Below, piece by piece: positions 60,046 to 64,000 of a DNA stretch of 64,000 nucleotides. Location of the stretch: contig NZ_JAGTTN010000003.1 in NCBI RefSeq assembly GCF_020682705.1, positions 124,001 to 188,000 on the forward strand. Direction: 5' to 3'. This stretch comes from Microbacterium allomyrinae. Its GTDB lineage: Bacteria; Actinomycetota; Actinomycetes; Actinomycetales; Microbacteriaceae. The notes under the pieces were generated by a model. That model did not search any database and was not told the DNA's origin. It was given only the letters and a program-made list of their open reading frames with translations. How positions within the stretch are numbered: position 1 is the first letter of the stretch; each line of letters begins with the position of its first letter. A program made the position numbers and the translations under genes.

Positions 60046-62658
60046 ATGACCATGATCACCTCACCTCGCCGCTCGGTTCGTCCCCGGGCCGGCTCGCGGC
60101 GAGTCGCGGGTCAGCGGCGCTCCCCCCATCCGCTGCGACACGGTGCCGTGCCTGCGCTCTGGCCCGCGGTGGCCGCGCTCGTCGTCGTCGCGACGATCGG
60201 CGCCGGCATCGCCATGCACTTCGAGGCGGCCTCCGCGACCGTCACCGCCGGGTTCGCCGGGGCTCTGGGAGTGATCGCCGGCGTCTCGCTGCGTGCACGG
60301 CTCCGCCGCGCGAGCCGGGGCATGCTCTTCTCGGTCGGCGCCGCGCTCGGCGCAGCGTCGATCCTCCTGCGCGCCGCGCCGTGGCTCGCCGGCAGCGTGA
60401 ACACCGTCTCGATCGGAGGATGGACGCTCGTCGTGGGCGAGATCGCGATGGTGCTCGCGATCCTCGGCATCGGCGTGATGATGTCCGCGCTCGGCGGCAC
60501 CGATGCGGCCACGGCGGGGCTCGCGCCGGTGAAGCGCGCCGGCGTGCGGGTGGTCGCGGTGCTCATCTCGCTGGTGCCCCTCGTCCCGTTCGCGCTGGCG
60601 AGCGTGCGCGACCTCGGGCCTCTCGTGGTCATGCTGATCGCCGTGATCGTCATGGCCGCTCGCGCCCTGCGGTCGCGGTTCGTCGTGGTCGTCTGCATGG
60701 TCGGGCTGGCCTGGGCGCTCGTGGTCGCACTCGCGGCCGTGCCGGTCGCGCGCAACCGTCTGCTCGACACGATCGACGGCGGCTACCAGCTCGACATCGC
60801 CCGGCTGGCGCTCGGGCATGGCGGATTCGTCTGGGCCGGCGGAATCGGATCGAACGGCTTCGCCGAGTCCATCCCCGTCGCCGCCTCCGACTATCTCCTG
60901 GCCTACACGGCGGGTGCCATCGGGCTGCTCCCGGCCCTCGCCATCCTGTCGCTGACCTTCTTCGCCCTCCGCCGTCTGGCGCGCCGCCTCGTGGGTGCCG
61001 ACGATCCGGGCGCCATCGCAGGGCTGGGCGCGATCTCGGCGCTCGCCATCCAGCTCGCGTGGGCCGGGGGCGGGTCCTTCGGCGCCGCGCCTCTCACGGG
61101 CCTCGCGCCCCCGGTGCTTGCCGTCGCCGGCAGCTCATGGCTGGCGTGGGGGCTGGCGCTGGGCGTCGTCATCGCAACGCCTCGGCGGTCGCGCCCCACC
61201 GGCGCCGCAGAATATGCATCCGCAGATCGCGTCGGCCGTGCCGTCGCGTCGGGGATCACCGCGCTCGCGATCGTGACGGTCACCGCGATGCTCGTGGTGG
61301 GCTCGACCCACCTGTTCGCACCCGACCCGCGGGGAACCCGCACCGGATACGCGACACTCCTCGAACGCGGACGCGTTCTCTCGGCCGACGGCGCAGTGAT
61401 GGCGGAAACGGATGCCGACGGTCATCGTCGATGGCCGCTCGGCGGCGAAGGAGTCGAGATCGTCGGCGCGCTCTTCCCCGGGATGAACCAGTACGGCATC
61501 GAGCAGGCCGCTTCGGCGTGGCTGGTCTGCGGAGACAGGTCCCCGCAGACGCTGCTGCGCGGAATCCTCGGACCCCGCTGCCGCCCGGCGGACGTCGTGA
61601 CGACGATCGATGCCGGCCTGCAGCACGTCGTCGCGCAAGCCCTCGCGCCCTACCCCGGTGCGTCCGCCGTCGTCGTGGACGGGGCATCCCTCGACCTGCT
61701 GGCCGGCATGAGCGTCACCGAGCGACCCGATCCCGAGCTGCTGGCGACAGGCGTGCTCGCCGCGGACGAGTTCGCGCCCACGGTGGCCGGGAGTCCCCTG
61801 CGCGCAGCGGTGCGGGAGGACGTCGTCGTTCCGGGGTCGTTGTTCAAGGTGCCGGTCCTCGCCGCCGCCGCGCACCTCGGCGTGACGACAGCGCCAGAGG
61901 CCGACGAGAAGTCGTTCGCCGGCGTCACCAACGCGTGGGGCGGCGCGTGTGCCGACACCACCGCGCAGGCGGCGATCGCCGCCTCGTGCAACACCGTCAC
62001 CGCGGCGATCATGCTGCAGGTCGGTCCTCGCCGGATCTCCTCCGCCCTGACGGAACTGTTCGGGATGGATGCCGTGGCCCCCGCGCCCTCGTACGGGACG
62101 ACCGGCCTCGTCGGGGCGGACCTCACGACCGAACAGCTGGCGCGGACGGCGATCGGGCTGGAGAGCGTCCGGATGACGCTCCCCGATCTCGCGGCCGTCT
62201 TCGCGCACGCTCTCGGACTCGATGCCGAGGCCGTGGGGCCGGGGATGCTCGCGTCGGTCTGCCAGGCGGATGGCCGCGAGGACGCGATCCCACGGCAGCC
62301 GGCACCGGTCGGCTCGCCCCTGTCACCGGCCGCGTCCGCGGTGGTGCGTGAGGGCATGGCGAACGCGGTCGCCTTCGGATCGGCCCGGAGCATCCGAGAC
62401 GCCCCGGGCCTTGCCGGTCACGACGTCCTCGCCAAGACGGGCACCCCGGATCGCGTCGTCGACGGCATCCGCGTGCTCGACTCGCTCGCCGTCGTCGTCA
62501 TCGACGACATCGTCATCGTCGTCCGGATCGCGGGGACCGCCGACCGTGCGGCGTCGCCCGCGCTCGCGCCCGCCGCCGTCATCGCGGCCGAGGCAGGTGA
62601 GATCGCCGTGCAGACCGGCGGTAGCATCACAACTGAGTCCGTCTGCCTGGGGGAGTGA
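60046..62658 (+). CDS. SEDS (FtsW/RodA-like) - penicillin-binding protein fusion
   Basis: One chain of 870 residues. Residues about 30-400 form a multi-helix membrane domain with SEDS-like sequence near SIPVAASDYLLAYTAGAIGLLPAL, the region corresponding to FtsW's catalytic loop. After a final helix (GITALAIVTVTAMLVVGST) comes an extracellular transpeptidase domain with all three active-site motifs: S598-LFK, S647-CN and K797-TG. It should polymerise glycan and cross-link it in one polypeptide. ATG 60046 is used; ATG 60052 is nearly equivalent. In most actinobacteria these are two genes (rodA and pbpA) next to pstP. Here the PP2C-type gene follows after one intervening gene. Confidence 0.87.
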   Translation: MTMITSPRRSVRPRAGSRRVAGQRRSPHPLRHGAVPALWPAVAALVVVATIGAGIAMHFEAASATVTAGFAGALGVIAGVSLRARLRRASRGMLFSVGAALGAASILLRAAPWLAGSVNTVSIGGWTLVVGEIAMVLAILGIGVMMSALGGTDAATAGLAPVKRAGVRVVAVLISLVPLVPFALASVRDLGPLVVMLIAVIVMAARALRSRFVVVVCMVGLAWALVVALAAVPVARNRLLDTIDGGYQLDIARLALGHGGFVWAGGIGSNGFAESIPVAASDYLLAYTAGAIGLLPALAILSLTFFALRRLARRLVGADDPGAIAGLGAISALAIQLAWAGGGSFGAAPLTGLAPPVLAVAGSSWLAWGLALGVVIATPRRSRPTGAAEYASADRVGRAVASGITALAIVTVTAMLVVGSTHLFAPDPRGTRTGYATLLERGRVLSADGAVMAETDADGHRRWPLGGEGVEIVGALFPGMNQYGIEQAASAWLVCGDRSPQTLLRGILGPRCRPADVVTTIDAGLQHVVAQALAPYPGASAVVVDGASLDLLAGMSVTERPDPELLATGVLAADEFAPTVAGSPLRAAVREDVVVPGSLFKVPVLAAAAHLGVTTAPEADEKSFAGVTNAWGGACADTTAQAAIAASCNTVTAAIMLQVGPRRISSALTELFGMDAVAPAPSYGTTGLVGADLTTEQLARTAIGLESVRMTLPDLAAVFAHALGLDAEAVGPGMLASVCQADGREDAIPRQPAPVGSPLSPAASAVVREGMANAVAFGSARSIRDAPGLAGHDVLAKTGTPDRVVDGIRVLDSLAVVVIDDIVIVVRIAGTADRAASPALAPAAVIAAEAGEIAVQTGGSITTESVCLGE

Positions 62659-62659
62659 C

Positions 62660-63616
62660 ATGACAGACATCGACACGACGCAGGGGCTGCCGGTGGGGTG
62701 GACGATCGCCCGCGTCGAGGTGACCGCCGTCCGGTTCGCGGACTCTCAGCCGCTCGAATCGCGCCGCCTCGCGCAGATCTACCAGCGATCGTCGGCCTGG
62801 TGGGGAGCGCCCCCGCCCCCCGAACAGGATGACGAGGCCCTCGGCCAGCGCCTCGCGTGGGACGAGCGGGACTTCCCCGGCGTGCCGATCGAGCAGGTCA
62901 GCCATTCGCTGCTCCGCCTGGATGTCCTCGACGATCACGTCGACGTGACGGCGCGGGTGAGGCCCGACGGCGCATTCCGCTTCATGCACAACGGGGCATT
63001 CCGGCTGCGCCCGACTCGCACGGATCCGTCGAGGTGGACGTGCCGGCTGGATTTCGTCACGAGCGGCGCCGAGTACATCGACGTGGAGCACGTGACGAGT
63101 GCGCGATCCCTGCGTCTTCTCGTGCGGATCTCCGGCATCGATCCTCTTCCCCCCGCCCTCACGAACCCCGTGCCGGCGACGGTTCTCGATGAGGCACGCA
63201 GTCTGGTGCGCGAGCACTGGTGGCGGGATGGCGTGGGGCGCACGAAGGAGCAGCTCAAAGTACTCCCCGCGATCGCCGCGTGGCTCCAGGCGCATCCGCA
63301 CACGAGCATCGACGACGACGCGGTCACGGACGTTCGCAGAGCCCTCGCCACCACGCACAAGCGCCCGTTCGACCCCCTTCGCAATGCGTGCAACAAGCTG
63401 TACTTCCGCAGCGACGAGCCCTGGATGCGCGCGCTGCGCGTGCTGGGCCTCGAGCCGTATCTGGTGGCACCCGAGGAGAGCGCGCCGGGGCGCGTCATCC
63501 ACCAGACCAACGCGCAGCCGCTGGAACTGCTGCCGGTCCTGCGGCAGCTCATCGCGTGCGGGGTCCTCCGGCCGGGAGTCGAGTTCCCCGTCGAGACCTC
63601 CGAGATGACGCGATGA
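62660..63616 (+). CDS. Hypothetical protein
   Basis: Protein of 318 residues. ATG 62660 follows the fusion-gene stop by one base, with GGGGAG just upstream. No signal peptide or membrane helix is visible. The middle part has mixed alpha/beta sequence (RPDGAFRFMHNGAFRLRP, then RLDFVTSGAEYIDVEHVTSARSLRLLVR). The C-terminal half is helical (REHWWRDGVGRTKEQLKVLPAIAAWLQAH). No domain is recognised. Its stop overlaps the PP2C start (ATGA), so it is coupled to cell-wall signalling genes. Confidence 0.72.
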   Translation: MTDIDTTQGLPVGWTIARVEVTAVRFADSQPLESRRLAQIYQRSSAWWGAPPPPEQDDEALGQRLAWDERDFPGVPIEQVSHSLLRLDVLDDHVDVTARVRPDGAFRFMHNGAFRLRPTRTDPSRWTCRLDFVTSGAEYIDVEHVTSARSLRLLVRISGIDPLPPALTNPVPATVLDEARSLVREHWWRDGVGRTKEQLKVLPAIAAWLQAHPHTSIDDDAVTDVRRALATTHKRPFDPLRNACNKLYFRSDEPWMRALRVLGLEPYLVAPEESAPGRVIHQTNAQPLELLPVLRQLIACGVLRPGVEFPVETSEMTR

Positions 63617-64000
63617 CCGCGCCCTGGGGAGCGAGCGACGGCGGCGATCGTGCCGACAATCAGGATCGGTGGGATGCCGCTGTCACGAAGAACCGTCGCG
63701 CGCAGTTCGCCATCGTCGCCGACGGTATGGGCGGCAGGCCCGATGGTGCGCGCTGCGCCGCCTCGGCCGTCGAGGCCGCCGCGTCGTATCTCGCGCTGGC
63801 CGGCCACAAGCGCAACCGCATCGCCGCCGCGGACTACGCCATGCGGCTGCCGTCGTACGTACAGCGACACCTCGCCCAGGCGCGCGCCGACGGATCGCTG
63901 CATCCCGAATCCGCCGCCACCTTCGCGGCCGCGCTCGTCGTCGGCGACATCGCGTGGCTGATCACGGTCGGAGACTGCCGGTGCATCGTCGTGCGCAACG
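63613..64000 (+). CDS. PP2C-type serine/threonine phosphatase, N-terminal part
   Basis: The open frame runs off the window end. The visible 129 residues have PP2C metal-site motifs: SDGGDRADNQDRW near the N-terminus, VADGMGG, and VGDCRCIVV. It should remove phosphate from Ser/Thr residues and is a likely antagonist of PASTA kinases such as the one at 27697-29532. It is translationally coupled to the gene before it. Confidence 0.88.
   Translation, partial: MTAPWGASDGGDRADNQDRWDAAVTKNRRAQFAIVADGMGGRPDGARCAASAVEAAASYLALAGHKRNRIAAADYAMRLPSYVQRHLAQARADGSLHPESAATFAAALVVGDIAWLITVGDCRCIVVRN

Noticed and set aside
1..64000. CRISPR array or rRNA genes
   Set aside because: No regularly spaced direct repeats of CRISPR length and no rRNA-like sequence were seen. 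The only repeated units found were the 98-bp pair and the 12-bp tandem.

Overview
The window is very GC-rich, with strongly GC-biased third codon positions, many ATGA/GTGA start-stop overlaps and GTG starts. Protein types (ferredoxin-dependent assimilatory sulfite reductase with APS reductase, PASTA kinase, FprA/FdxA, HxlR, TetR and LLM families) point to an actinobacterium of the Microbacteriaceae, most likely Microbacterium or a close relative. The genus is an inference from overall character; no marker gene was compared.

Layout. (1) 1-10017, + strand: sulfate assimilation operon. It holds the end of sulfite reductase, cysH, cysD, cysN, an SsuABC/TauABC-like transporter, a siroheme methyltransferase, then an electron-supply trio (FprA-like reductase, FdxA ferredoxin, TrxB-like flavoprotein). 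(2) 10018-11483: a TetR gene divergent from a SnoaL-like gene, bracketed by two 98-bp near-identical palindromic repeats. (3) 11484-27516, - strand: the most unusual locus. It is a complete PstC-PstA-PstB-type ABC transporter mixed with four PstS-like or PBP-like surface proteins, a WxL-like surface protein, a DUF916-like protein, a small membrane-anchored partner and a sortase-fold protein that lacks the catalytic Cys and the expected His. A PASTA Ser/Thr kinase gene (27697-29532) lies upstream. (4) 29611-34610: a hypothetical gene, an M23 peptidase, an FKBP lipoprotein, a membrane protein and dcd. (5) 34667-36990: tRNA-Gly(CCC) with a terminator, a tyrosine integrase right behind it, and a wrecked IS481-type element: a small integration site with little visible cargo. 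(6) 36996-47040: a carbohydrate or polyol catabolic cluster. It has a LacD-type aldolase divergent from a GlpD-like dehydrogenase, FGGY kinase, RbsA/C/B-type importer, DeoR regulator and an SDR. A 39-bp dyad sits in the divergent promoter. (7) 47334-49984: a FadR-type GntR regulator divergent from leuA, which has a candidate leucine leader peptide. (8) 50015-54032: MarR/quinone-oxidoreductase, DoxX, LLM/HxlR and TetR genes. (9) 54089-59213: an operon of solute-binding protein, two-domain permease, ATPase and LLM flavoprotein, ending in TetR. (10) 59344-64000: a lipoprotein, a single-chain SEDS-penicillin-binding protein fusion, a hypothetical protein and the start of a PP2C phosphatase.

How the parts work together. 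Region 1 imports sulfur compounds, reduces sulfate through APS and sulfite to sulfide, and carries both the siroheme enzyme and a ferredoxin reduction chain. Region 3 looks like a surface-attached assembly in which binding proteins are tethered by C-terminal membrane helices or WxL-like domains instead of lipid anchors; its ligand is unknown. Region 6 reads as import, phosphorylation, dehydrogenation to a ketose phosphate and aldol cleavage. Region 10 is a cell-wall synthesis group with a phosphatase, as in actinobacterial division loci. No rRNA, CRISPR array or replication origin was seen.
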